DNA from: Pelagibacteraceae bacterium AG-325-E23
GTDB taxonomy: Bacteria > Pseudomonadota > Alphaproteobacteria > Pelagibacterales > Pelagibacteraceae
DNA: 55,367 nucleotides
Direction of reading: 5' to 3'
Assembly: GCA_003282945.1 (NCBI GenBank)
Contig: QBYG01000009.1
Span: 1-55,367, forward strand
The position numbers and the translations under genes are program-made. Of the stretch, positions 1 to 8,509 are shown one piece after another. The number at the start of each line of letters is the position of its first letter. Position 1 is the first letter of the stretch. The notes under the pieces were generated by a model that saw only the letters and a program-made list of their open reading frames with translations, was not told where the DNA came from and ran no database searches.

Positions 1-1995
1 ACTATTGCTGGAGAAAAAATAACTCTAAATGCAAAAGATAATTGTTATTGTATCTTTGCTGCTCCTGGGAACGATATGCTTATTCATGATCAAAATCCAC
101 CTTCTGATTTGACTGTATTAGTTAAAAGAGCAAAAATTAAAAATTCTGAAAAAGAATTTTCAATAATCCCTGATCCAATTTACGATCCTGACTACGAAGT
201 TAATATAGATAGAAAAACTGCAACAGGATATCAAGTTAAGGCTGGGGACTATATTCAAATAATTACACCAACTGGAAGACAATGCTCAGATTTCGTTGCT
301 TACGACACGGCAAAATTAGAAAAAGGTATAGAGAGAGGTCTTGATTGGCAAACAACTAGAACTTTTATGGGAAACACTTTTCCAGGTCCTGGTTTATTTT
401 CAAAATTTTATGATACTGATCATGAACCACTGGTAGAAGTTATTAGAGATACTGTAGGTATACATGATACATTTAATTTAGCTTGCACCTCAAAGTACTA
501 CGAAGATTCTGGATATTTTGGTCATGCAAATTGTTCTGACAATTTAAATGATTCAATGAAAAAGTATGGAGTGAAGGAAAAAAGAGGTTGGCATGCGATC
601 AATCTTTTCTTTAATACATCTTCTGGAGGTCAAAATTCTGTTACATCTGACGAGTCTTATGCAAGGCCTGGGGATTACGTCATTTTTAAAGCGTTAAAAG
701 ATTTAACATGTGGAACAACTGCATGCCCTAGCGACATTGATAGCTGTAATGGATGGAACCCTACTGATATTTTTGTTAGAACTTATGAAAAAAGTAAAGA
801 GTTTACAAAATCATATGGTTTTAGAATGAAAACAGATTCAGAGAATAAACTTACAAGAAATACGGGTTTCTATGAGAGAACATCAAAATTAACTAGAAAC
901 TTTGTCGATGCTAGAGGTTTTTGGTTACCAAATGATTATACAAAACATGGTGTAATTAATGAATACAATGCATGTAGAGAAGACGCAGTACTAATTGACT
1001 TATCTTCATTGAGAAAGTTTGAAATTCTTGGACCAGATGCAGAAGAGTTGATGAATTATACATTAACTCGAAATATAAAAAAACTTTCAGTTGGTCAAAT
1101 TGTTTATTCAGCAATGTGTTATGAAAATGGAACCATGTTTGATGATGGCACATTATTAAAACTTAGTGACCATGGTTTTAGATGGGTTTGTGGTGATGAA
1201 TATGGAGGTGAGTGGCTTAAAGAACAAGCTAAGAAAAAAAATTATAAAGTTCATATAAAAAATTCTACTGACCAAATAAATAATTTATCTTTACAAGGTC
1301 CCAAAAGCAGAAAAATTTTAGAAAAAATAATTTTTACCCCACCTACCCAACCTTCTATATCTGAATTGGAATGGTTTAGGTTTTCAATTTGCAGATTGGA
1401 AGAATTAAACGGAATACCATTAATTGTTTCAAGGACAGGTTATACAGGTGAACTAGGATTTGAAATTTGGTGTCATCCAAGTGATGCTCCTACAGTTTGG
1501 GACGCGGTAATGGAAGCGGGAAAAGATGAAAGTTTGATACCAGCTGGTTTTGCGGCTTTAGATCTTTTAAGAATTGAAGCTGGTTTAATTTTATTTGGCA
1601 ATGAATTTGATGGACAACAAGATCCGTTTGAAGCTGGTATTGGTTTTTCTGTTCCTTTAAAATCTAAAACAGAAGATTTTATTGGAAGAGAAAATTTAAT
1701 TAAAAGAAAAGAAAATCCTCAAAAAAAACTTGTAGGACTAGAGCTCATTGGTAAAGAGATAGCAAATCATGGAGATTGCGTTCATATTGGAAGATCTCAA
1801 GTTGGTATTATAACAAGTGGATGCATTTCTCCGACTTTAAATAAAAATATTGCATTATGCAGAATAGATGAAGGTCACTCAGAAATAGGTAATAATGTTG
1901 AAATTGGAAAGATAGACGGACATCAAAAGAGAATTCCTGCTAAAATTGTTGGATTTCCTCATTACGATCCAAAGAAAACTAGAGTAAGATCTTAA
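1..1995 (+). CDS. tdm: Trimethylamine N-oxide demethylase-like protein (DUF1989 + GcvT fold), 5' end missing
   Basis: The frame is open from base 1, so the gene starts upstream; the ATG at 76 is internal. About 664 residues are visible. The first ~280 residues resemble DUF1989 (urea-carboxylase-associated), with conserved Cys/Asp/His patches GRQCSDF, FGHANCSDN and CPSDIDSCNG that would fit metal binding. From ~residue 310 there is a GcvT/dimethylglycine-dehydrogenase-type folate-binding domain with GPDAEELMNYTLTRN, MFDDGTLLKL and SRTGYTGELGFEIW. This domain pair is that of Tdm, which cleaves TMAO to dimethylamine and formaldehyde, passing the C1 unit towards tetrahydrofolate. Its place upstream of gmaS/mgs-type genes supports a methylamine role. 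It could instead demethylate another methylated amine. The next gene overlaps by one base. Confidence 0.72.
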   Translation, partial: TIAGEKITLNAKDNCYCIFAAPGNDMLIHDQNPPSDLTVLVKRAKIKNSEKEFSIIPDPIYDPDYEVNIDRKTATGYQVKAGDYIQIITPTGRQCSDFVAYDTAKLEKGIERGLDWQTTRTFMGNTFPGPGLFSKFYDTDHEPLVEVIRDTVGIHDTFNLACTSKYYEDSGYFGHANCSDNLNDSMKKYGVKEKRGWHAINLFFNTSSGGQNSVTSDESYARPGDYVIFKALKDLTCGTTACPSDIDSCNGWNPTDIFVRTYEKSKEFTKSYGFRMKTDSENKLTRNTGFYERTSKLTRNFVDARGFWLPNDYTKHGVINEYNACREDAVLIDLSSLRKFEILGPDAEELMNYTLTRNIKKLSVGQIVYSAMCYENGTMFDDGTLLKLSDHGFRWVCGDEYGGEWLKEQAKKKNYKVHIKNSTDQINNLSLQGPKSRKILEKIIFTPPTQPSISELEWFRFSICRLEELNGIPLIVSRTGYTGELGFEIWCHPSDAPTVWDAVMEAGKDESLIPAGFAALDLLRIEAGLILFGNEFDGQQDPFEAGIGFSVPLKSKTEDFIGRENLIKRKENPQKKLVGLELIGKEIANHGDCVHIGRSQVGIITSGCISPTLNKNIALCRIDEGHSEIGNNVEIGKIDGHQKRIPAKIVGFPHYDPKKTRVRS

Positions 1996-2345
1996 TGGCT
2001 AAATCAACTAAGGATTTATTAGAGTTTTGGGAAGATCAAATGAAACTTTCACATACATCAAGTAACTATTTTTTTAGAAAATCACCCTCTCATTATCATA
2101 TGATGCTTTTAGTAATGTCGGCATTTAAGCAAAAACAAAATTTATCAGTAGAGGAGCTAAAAACTAAACTATTTAAAACCTCTAGACCAAAATCTGCATT
2201 AATAATTAATGAGGCATGTGAAAAGGGTTTTTTTTATTTAGAAAAAACTGCTGAAGATCAAAGAAAAAAACATATAAAACCAAGTGTATCGTTTATTGAG
2301 GAATTTAACGATTATTTATCTACTCTTAAAAATTTAAGCTTTTAA
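1995..2345 (+). CDS. Small winged-helix (MarR-like) protein
   Basis: This is a 116-residue protein whose ATG shares one base with the preceding stop (TAATG), so the two are probably co-translated. The middle and C-terminal half (SVEELKTKLFKTSRPKSALI, then a glycine turn and the charged stretch AEDQRKKHIKPS) has the outline of a MarR-type helix-turn-helix followed by a beta wing and a C-terminal helix. I infer a DNA-binding regulator of the methylamine genes. It is shorter than typical MarR proteins (~140-150 residues), and no ligand or target is evident. A perfect AT palindrome lies 43 bp downstream, in the gap before the FAD gene. Confidence 0.5.
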   Translation: MAKSTKDLLEFWEDQMKLSHTSSNYFFRKSPSHYHMMLLVMSAFKQKQNLSVEELKTKLFKTSRPKSALIINEACEKGFFYLEKTAEDQRKKHIKPSVSFIEEFNDYLSTLKNLSF

Positions 2346-2387
2346 AAAATAAGCAAATCCTAAGTTCTGTAAGTTTTTATTTCTAAA

Positions 2388-2401
2388 TTTTATATATAAA
2401 A
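2388..2401. promoter_or_regulatory. AT-rich 14-bp perfect palindrome upstream of the FAD gene
   Basis: TTTTATATATAAAA is a perfect inverted repeat in the 98-bp gap between the winged-helix gene and the FAD oxidoreductase gene. MarR-family dimers often bind AT-rich palindromes, so an operator is possible. In a genome this AT-rich such palindromes also arise by chance. No clear -35/-10 pair was seen around it. Confidence 0.2.
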
Positions 2402-2443
2402 AAAATTATATATTTAACCCTTTTCAAAAAATAATGTTTCAGA

Positions 2444-3770
2444 ATGTCATTACCGACAAAAGCTAAAGTAGTAATCGTTGGAGGAGGAATTCACGGTCTT
2501 AGTACTGCTTGGAAACTTTCCGAAACTTATAAAAATCCAGGTGATATTGTCGTTTTAGAAAAAAAAAGATACTGCAGCAGGAGCTAGTGGTATTGCGTGC
2601 GGAGTTGTAAGAAATAATTATTTTCAGCCTGCAATGAGAGAGTTAATGGCTCACTCAGTTTCAGTTTGGGAAAGTGATCCTAAGGCATTTAAATATAATG
2701 CAGTTGGTTATTTACAGATTTCACCAGAGGTAATGCATGCTGATGTTGCAACTATTTATGAACAACAAAAAGCAATTGGTTACGAATCTGAATTTATAGA
2801 AGGTGAAAAAGATTGCATGAAATATATGAAAGGTATGTTTGGAGACTGGCAAGCACAAAGCATAACTTCTGTTCTTCATGAAAAAAAAGGTGGATACGCA
2901 TTTAACAAAGATTCTATTAGAGCACTTGAAAATAAGTCTACCTCAAATGGTGTTGAGGTATTAAAAGGTGTAAAAGTTACAGGTTTTAAAAGAGGAAGTA
3001 ATAGTAAAGCTGTTACAGGAGTTGAAACAGACAAAGGTACAATAGAGTGCGAACAAGTTGTTGTTGGTGCAGGACCTTGGGCTAGAGATTTTTGGAATAT
3101 GTTAGAGCTTCCTAAAACTGCAAATATTAAAGATAAAGACGGCAAGATGCATGAAACTGATATGTGGAAATATTGGATGCTTCAAGAAGGTGTGCTTGGT
3201 GTAGAACCAGAGTTTTTAAAAATGGATAACGGTGAACAGCCACCTGTAATTCATGTAGACTCAACAGCCCCATTATACTCAGATAAAACTAAAAAATTAT
3301 TAACAGATAAAATTTGGGGTATATATTATAAACCAGATATTGAAGGACTTGGTGTCCAGGGTGGAACTTCACCTTACATAGTTGATAAACATTTTGATCA
3401 AGTAAACGTTGATCCGTATGGAATAGAGTCCCCTGAATATCAGACAACAGAAGCTTTTAATGATATGTGGTGTTCAGCGTTAGCTCATTGTCAAAAAAGA
3501 TTTGAGGGAAAATCAGATTTATATAGAAAAGGACCTTCCGGGGGACTTGGATGTATGACGCCAGACTCTTTTCCAATTTTTGATAGATTTTTAGAAAACG
3601 TTTACATGATAGCAGACTCTAACCATGGTTATAAAATGATTGGAGTTGGAGAGCTTGTTGCAAAAGAAATTCTTGGAACCGAAAGTGAATTATTAAAACC
3701 ATTTAGATTCAACCGTTACGAGAAAGGTGAATTACACCCAACATCTAATAGTCCATTTCCTTGGAGCTAA
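2444..3770 (+). pseudogene. FAD-dependent amine oxidoreductase (sarcosine/N-methylglutamate dehydrogenase family), frameshifted
   Basis: The gene begins at ATG 2444 with an N-terminal FAD-binding Rossmann motif (VVIVGGGIHGLSTAWKL). After the codons for VVLEKK the frame breaks in a run of nine A (2559-2567) and meets TAG. Deleting one A joins it cleanly to the frame ending at 3770 (KDTAAGASGIACGVV...), giving about 441 residues. The C-terminal part (GGLGCMTPDSFPIF, then DSNHGYKMIGVGE) matches the DAO/SoxB superfamily. Such enzymes oxidise N-methyl groups of sarcosine, dimethylglycine or N-methylglutamate. No SoxA/D/G-type (MgdBCD) partner genes are present. The middle (~residues 210-310) looks unlike classical SoxB/MgdA. 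A downstream restart at 2634 would lack the FAD motif. Sequencing error, slippage or true inactivation cannot be told apart here. Confidence 0.75.
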
Positions 3771-3773
3771 TTT

Positions 3774-3799
3774 ATCTGAGTAGACAGATGTTTTTTTTT
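3774..3799 (+). terminator. Possible rho-independent terminator after the FAD gene
   Basis: A short stem (ATCTG at 3774-3778, CAGAT at 3785-3789) with a 6-nt loop is followed by nine T (3791-3799). The stem is only 5 bp, so it is weak, but the long T tract and the position between the FAD gene stop and glnT fit a terminator or attenuator that separates the tdm-side genes from module A. Confidence 0.4.
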
Positions 3800-3837
3800 C
3801 AGTTAACTTTTTGGTCTAAAAATTCTTAAGGGGGAAT

Positions 3838-5307
3838 ATGACTGATCTAGAGAAACATGTTAATCAACCGGGTAGAGCTAAACTAGTTAAACAAGTTAGA
3901 GCTAAAATCAATGAACTAAAAATTGATTATATTTTTTTTCAATTCATTTCAGTAACAGGAAGAGTTGTTGGTAAAGGAATTCCTGCTGATCATTGGGAAA
4001 GAACATGCGAAAAAGGTTTTCAATTAGTTTATGGAGCAACTGCTAATTTATTCTTAGATCGTCATAATAATTATATAGGATATGGTCCTGAAGCTAAAGA
4101 ATTGGTTGGAATACCAGATCCTGAAACTTTTTGCCAACTTCCTTGGGATAAAAAAGTTGCGAGAGTTTTTGTAACTTGTTTTAGAAATAGAGAAGAAAGA
4201 GAAAATCCAGGCGGTCACTTAACATCAGATTGCAGAGGTAATTTAAGAATTATTGCTAAAGAATTTAAGAAAAAACATGGTTACCAACTAAGAGTTGGAA
4301 CTGAACCAGAAATGATGTGGTTGACTAGAAACGATGATGGAACTCCAACTGGTAAGGGTTTTTCTAAACCATATTGTTATCATATAGATCAATTCGAATC
4401 TTTAAGACCTGTATTTATGAGAGTAATGGAATACGCAAGAGCTATGGGATTTGACATGATTCAAGGTGACCATGAAGATGCCCCTGGACAACTAGAGTTA
4501 AACTGGATGTACGATGATGTTTTAAGAAATGCAGATAGATTATCTACTTACAGACAAATTTGCGCTCAAGTTGCAAGAGAATTTAATTTAATTGCATGTT
4601 TTATGACAAAACCTTTTATGGGAGTATCAGCTAGTGGTTGTCATACCAATATGTCTTTATGGACAGGTGGAAAAGATAAGATAAATAAATTGGGTCACAA
4701 ATCTTTACCAGGCATGGATGAAGTATTTACTTATGTAGAAGGTGGAACTAACACTTTTATGCCCGATACAAAAGATGTTCAGTTACCAGGTAAAGTTGGT
4801 TTAAAATCCATTGGTGGAGTTATGAAACATCTTGGTGCATTAACTGCAATTGGATCATCAACGGTTAACTCATATAGAAGATTATGGGATCAAGGTTTTT
4901 GGGCACCAGTTTATGCTGATTGGGGTTATCAAAATAGAACCTGCGGATTAAGAGTTTCAGCACCAGGAAGATTTGAATATCGATCGGTAGACTCTATGCA
5001 TAATCCATATTTAATGGGTGCAGGTTTATTAAAAGCTTTTGATGATGGAATATCTAATAAAATAGATCCAGGAAAACCCGAGTCTAGAAATATTTATGAA
5101 GCTCAAAAGGCTGGAAAAAATGTAAAAAAATTACCTTTAAGTCTTGGTGAGGCTTTAGATCGTTTAGCAGATGACAAGGTTATTCAATCCGCAATGCCAG
5201 ATGAAATGTATAAAATATTTCATTGGTATAAAAACGATGAGTGGGAAAGATTTTTAGGTGCAACAACTCAATGGGATCTAGATACTTATTTGGATTGCCT
5301 ACCATAA
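3838..5307 (+). CDS. glnT: Glutamine synthetase-like gamma-glutamyl ligase (GlnT/GSIII), module A
   Basis: This 489-residue protein starts at an ATG 6 nt behind a good AAGGGGG ribosome site. Glutamine-synthetase motifs run in order: a metal-binding EPE (VGTEPEMMW), DHEDAPGQLELNW, the ATP/ammonia-site region SASGCHTNMSLW, STVNSYRRLW followed by APVYADWGYQNRT, and RFEYR...HNPYL. It should ligate ammonia or an amine to the gamma-carboxyl of glutamate. Rhizobial glnT sits beside glxBCD in the same way. It differs from the second ligase (13831-15156): it is ~48 residues longer, with extra sequence after SLWTGG, and it has the canonical APVYADWGYQNRT loop instead of the extended loop. The amine substrate may therefore be different; ammonia or another primary amine is possible. 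Three glx genes follow closely. Confidence 0.78.
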   Translation: MTDLEKHVNQPGRAKLVKQVRAKINELKIDYIFFQFISVTGRVVGKGIPADHWERTCEKGFQLVYGATANLFLDRHNNYIGYGPEAKELVGIPDPETFCQLPWDKKVARVFVTCFRNREERENPGGHLTSDCRGNLRIIAKEFKKKHGYQLRVGTEPEMMWLTRNDDGTPTGKGFSKPYCYHIDQFESLRPVFMRVMEYARAMGFDMIQGDHEDAPGQLELNWMYDDVLRNADRLSTYRQICAQVAREFNLIACFMTKPFMGVSASGCHTNMSLWTGGKDKINKLGHKSLPGMDEVFTYVEGGTNTFMPDTKDVQLPGKVGLKSIGGVMKHLGALTAIGSSTVNSYRRLWDQGFWAPVYADWGYQNRTCGLRVSAPGRFEYRSVDSMHNPYLMGAGLLKAFDDGISNKIDPGKPESRNIYEAQKAGKNVKKLPLSLGEALDRLADDKVIQSAMPDEMYKIFHWYKNDEWERFLGATTQWDLDTYLDCLP

Positions 5308-5329
5308 ACAAATTTAGTTAAGGAGAAAT

Positions 5330-6271
5330 ATGTGCGGAATAGCTGGTCTTATCCATAGGGGAAAATCCTCTAATGTAGGAAATGAATTACAAGCAATGCT
5401 TCAGGCCTTAAAGCATAGAGGTCCTGACTCAACAGGTTATGCTCTTTATGCAGATAACGATGGTCAAAACTTTATAATGAGATTTAAAGTTGGAGAAAAT
5501 GTCGGTGAAGGTAGTTCTTCTATAAATGAAGACGAGAGTGTTTATGACAAAAGAAAAGAGCTTGTTGATCAGATGTTAAAAAGTCTTGGTGCAAAAGTTT
5601 TAAAAGAAGAAAAATTAACTCCCTACTCTTATAGATACGAAATGCAATACGATGAGGATTTAATGGATTTTTCAAAGAAAATTGAGAGTATCGAAAGTGT
5701 TGAAATATTATCCATTGGAAAATCTCTTGAACTAATAAAAGATTTAGGAGACGCACAGGAGGTTTTAGATAGATATGATCTTGGCAAAGTGAGAGGAACT
5801 CACGCTATAGGTCATGCTAGAATGGCAACTGAGTCTGGTGTAGATATAAAATCTGCCCACCCCTTTTGGGGATATCCATTTAGCGATGTATCTGTTGTGC
5901 ATAATGGTCAATTAACTAATTATTGGAATAATAGAAGAATGCTTGAAAATAAAGGTATGAGATTCATGTCAGAGTGTGACTCTGAATTAATCGCAGTTTA
6001 TTTAGCAGAAAAAATGAGAAATGGAGCAACTCTAGAAGAAGGTATGAGGGATAGTTTATCAGGATTAGATGGCGTGTTTACTTATTTTGTTGCAACAAAA
6101 GATTCTTTAGGAATGGCAAAAGATACAATGGCAGCAAAACCACTGGTTTTATACGAGTCAGATGATTTGGTAGCCATGGGATCTGAAGAGATTGCAATAA
6201 GATCTATCTTGCCCCACGAAATTGACACTTATGATCCTTTTGATGGAGAGGTAAAAGTATGGCAAATATAA
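5330..6271 (+). CDS. glxB: Class II glutamine amidotransferase subunit GlxB (module A)
   Basis: 313 residues beginning MCGIAGL, so Cys2 becomes the N-terminal nucleophile of an Ntn-type glutaminase after Met removal. KHRGPDSTGYALY, GTHAIGHARMATES and VVHNGQLTNYWNNRR are the usual amidotransferase motifs of GltB/PurF. An insert at ~residues 50-145 separates the first strand from the GHARMATE motif. It would release ammonia (or an amine) from a gamma-glutamyl amide and pass it to the GlxD synthase. AAGGAG lies 6 nt before the ATG. The 3' end overlaps glxC by 13 bp, indicating translational coupling. Module B carries a paralogue. Confidence 0.82.
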   Translation: MCGIAGLIHRGKSSNVGNELQAMLQALKHRGPDSTGYALYADNDGQNFIMRFKVGENVGEGSSSINEDESVYDKRKELVDQMLKSLGAKVLKEEKLTPYSYRYEMQYDEDLMDFSKKIESIESVEILSIGKSLELIKDLGDAQEVLDRYDLGKVRGTHAIGHARMATESGVDIKSAHPFWGYPFSDVSVVHNGQLTNYWNNRRMLENKGMRFMSECDSELIAVYLAEKMRNGATLEEGMRDSLSGLDGVFTYFVATKDSLGMAKDTMAAKPLVLYESDDLVAMGSEEIAIRSILPHEIDTYDPFDGEVKVWQI

Positions 6272-7113
6272 AAACTAACGAGAATAAAACTAAAGCTCAA
6301 TCAATGGGACTTCATAGTGAAGTCTTAACAGGAAAAACACAACAAAAATTTTTCAATCCAGATGAAGCAGAAAACTTTTATTATTGGGGGACTTATGATG
6401 TAGATTTTAATAAAAGAATTGATCTTGATGTAAATGATCTAGATTGCAAAGAGGCAAACAAAAAAATTGATGAGCTTATGAGTCAAGGTTATGGAACAAT
6501 AGTTATAAAAAATCCGCAAGGAAAACATAGTTTAGGTGTTGGAGTATTAAATAAATTGAATTTAATATTTGAAGGAAGTTTGGGTTATTTTGGTGTCGGT
6601 TCTATTGATGGCCCAACAGTAAGAATTAATGGCAGAGTTGGATGGTCATGTGCAGAAAATATGATGGCAGGAAAAGTAGTAATAGAAAAAAATGCAGGAT
6701 CATGTTTTGGTGCAGCAGTTAGAGGTGGAGATTTAATATGTAAAGGAAGTGTTGGTGCTAGAACAGGAATTGATCAAAAAGGTGGAACAATTATTGTTGG
6801 GGGTGACGCTGGAGCATTTACTGGGTTTATGATGCAAAGAGGTAGAATAATAATTTTAGGTAATGTCGGTATAAACCTAGGAGACTCTATGTACGATGGA
6901 ACTATTTATGTGGGTGGAAAAATAGGATCATTTGGTAGTGATGCGATTGAGTCGCCTATGACAAAAAGTGATGTAGATTGGATTAAAAGAAAACTTAAAG
7001 TAGCAGAAATCGGTGAAAATTTTGATATTTCAAAAATGACTAAAGTAGTTGCAGGTAAAAAATTATGGAATTATGACGCTTTAGAACCAACTGAGAAAAA
7101 AGGAGCAATTTAA
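6259..7113 (+). CDS. glxC: GXGXG-domain glutamate synthase subunit GlxC (module A)
   Basis: 284 residues. The C-terminal two thirds is a repetitive right-handed beta-helix like the GXGXG domain at the end of glutamate synthase GltB: repeated G-V-G/G-x-x-G turns such as GVGSIDGPTVRING, AAVRGGDLICKGSVGARTG and DAGAFTGFMMQRGRIIILG. An N-terminal ~60-residue extension is absent from the module B copy. The domain is a structural scaffold in glutamate synthase and has no known catalytic residues. It would assemble with GlxB and GlxD. It overlaps glxB by 13 bp and shares one base with glxD (TAATG). Confidence 0.8.
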   Translation: MANIKTNENKTKAQSMGLHSEVLTGKTQQKFFNPDEAENFYYWGTYDVDFNKRIDLDVNDLDCKEANKKIDELMSQGYGTIVIKNPQGKHSLGVGVLNKLNLIFEGSLGYFGVGSIDGPTVRINGRVGWSCAENMMAGKVVIEKNAGSCFGAAVRGGDLICKGSVGARTGIDQKGGTIIVGGDAGAFTGFMMQRGRIIILGNVGINLGDSMYDGTIYVGGKIGSFGSDAIESPMTKSDVDWIKRKLKVAEIGENFDISKMTKVVAGKKLWNYDALEPTEKKGAI

Positions 7114-8507
7114 TGGCAAAGAAAAAAAACGGAAAATCAAATGGTCATTCCAATGGGAATGGTGGAAGTGAATTCTCAAAAAGAAATAAAAGTTTACTAG
7201 GTTATAACGCTATATTTACACCTGAAGTAATCGACGACATTCATATTAAGGCTCAGTTAGGAAGATACCGAATGAGAGGTATGGCTCTGATGAAAAAAAT
7301 TCCTACATTTGACGATTTAGTTTTTTTACCTGGTACTCTTACAAGATTTGTAATTGAAGGTTACAGAGAAAAATGTGAAACAAAAACTATCATCGGTCCA
7401 AGATGTGAAAATCCAGTAGAATTAGATATACCAGTTTATATTACAGGTATGAGTTTTGGGGCTTTATCTTATGAAGCAAAAACAGCACTTGCAAGAGGAG
7501 CTACTATGGCAGGTAGCGCAACATGTTCGGGTGAAGGTGGAATGATACCTGATGAAAGAAGATATTCAGAAAAATGGTACTATCAATGTATTCAATCAAG
7601 ATATGGATTTAATCCTCATCATGCACAGCTTGCTGATGGAATCGAAGTGTTCATTGGTCAAGGTCAAAAAGTTGGAATGGGTGGACACTTGATGGGTCAA
7701 AAAGTTACTGACCAAGTAGCAGAGATGAGATCATTACCAGCTGGTATTGATCAAAGATCTCCTGCGAGACATCCTGATTGGTTAGGACCAGATGATCTGG
7801 CTTTAAAAGTTCAAGAACTAAGAGAATTAACAAAAAATAAAGTTCCAATACAATTAAAACTTGGAGCAGCAAAAGTTTATGATGATGTTCGTATGGCAGC
7901 AAAATGTGATCCAGACTCTATTTATCTAGATGGTATGGAAGGCTCAACAGGTGCTGGTCCACACATCGCAGCAGCAAACACGGGTATACCTGGAATAGCT
8001 GCAATTCGAGAAGCAAGAAGAGCAATAGATGATGTTGGAAAAACTGGAAAAGTCACTCTTATTTATGCTGGTGGAGTTAGAGATGGAGCTGACATGGCTA
8101 AAGCACTTGCGCTTGGAGCAGATGCTATTGCTATAGGTACTGGAGCTATGATTGCACTAAACTGTAATAAAGAAATTCCAGAGTCTAATTTTGAAAAAGA
8201 AATGGGAGTGCCAGCAGGTCATTGTTATCACTGTCATACTGGTCGTTGCCCAGTTGGTGTTGCTACTCAAGATCCTAAGTTGAGAAAAAGACTAAATCCT
8301 GATGAGGCAGCTCTTAGAGTTTATAATTACTTACACACTATGACTTTAGAAGCACAATTATTAGCTAGAGCTTGTGGTAAAACAAATATCCATTCATTAG
8401 AGCCTGAAGATATGGCAGCTTTAACAATGGAAGCATCTGCTTTAGCGAAAGTACCACTTTCTGGAACAAATCATACGGTTGGAGTTGACGATTTTCATAA
8501 AATATAA
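7113..8507 (+). CDS. glxD: Glutamate synthase-like FMN/Fe-S catalytic subunit GlxD (module A)
   Basis: 464 residues of the glutamate synthase central/FMN domain (MgsC family). PVYITGMSFGALSYEAK, SGEGGMIPDERR, PIQLKLGAAKVYDD, DGMEGSTGAGPH, YAGGVRDGADMAKALALGADA and the cysteine cluster C371-x2-C374-x4-C379 before PVGVATQDP are visible. Those cysteines sit where glutamate synthase binds its [3Fe-4S] cluster, although the first spacing is shorter than the usual C-x5-C. The N-terminus is a Lys/Asn/Gly-rich tail (MAKKKNGKSNGHSNGNGG), odd for this family. It should join an amine to 2-oxoglutarate or oxidise the product with electron exchange. The module B copy lacks the cysteines. Confidence 0.82.
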   Translation: MAKKKNGKSNGHSNGNGGSEFSKRNKSLLGYNAIFTPEVIDDIHIKAQLGRYRMRGMALMKKIPTFDDLVFLPGTLTRFVIEGYREKCETKTIIGPRCENPVELDIPVYITGMSFGALSYEAKTALARGATMAGSATCSGEGGMIPDERRYSEKWYYQCIQSRYGFNPHHAQLADGIEVFIGQGQKVGMGGHLMGQKVTDQVAEMRSLPAGIDQRSPARHPDWLGPDDLALKVQELRELTKNKVPIQLKLGAAKVYDDVRMAAKCDPDSIYLDGMEGSTGAGPHIAAANTGIPGIAAIREARRAIDDVGKTGKVTLIYAGGVRDGADMAKALALGADAIAIGTGAMIALNCNKEIPESNFEKEMGVPAGHCYHCHTGRCPVGVATQDPKLRKRLNPDEAALRVYNYLHTMTLEAQLLARACGKTNIHSLEPEDMAALTMEASALAKVPLSGTNHTVGVDDFHKI

Positions 8508-8509
8508 TT

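Noticed and set aside
76-78. ATG as the start of the TMAO-demethylase-like gene
   Set aside because: The same frame is open from base 1 and encodes a protein-like stretch (KITLNAKDNCYCIFAAPGND), so the gene begins outside the window.
2876-3145. Antisense open frame opposite the FAD gene (and similar ones opposite other genes)
   Set aside because: Its composition mirrors the coding strand, it has no ribosome site or recognisable domain, and the sense strand is clearly coding.
2634-3770. A separate 378-residue gene starting at ATG 2634
   Set aside because: It would lack the FAD-binding motif, which is encoded just upstream and rejoins the frame by removal of one A; it is one broken gene.
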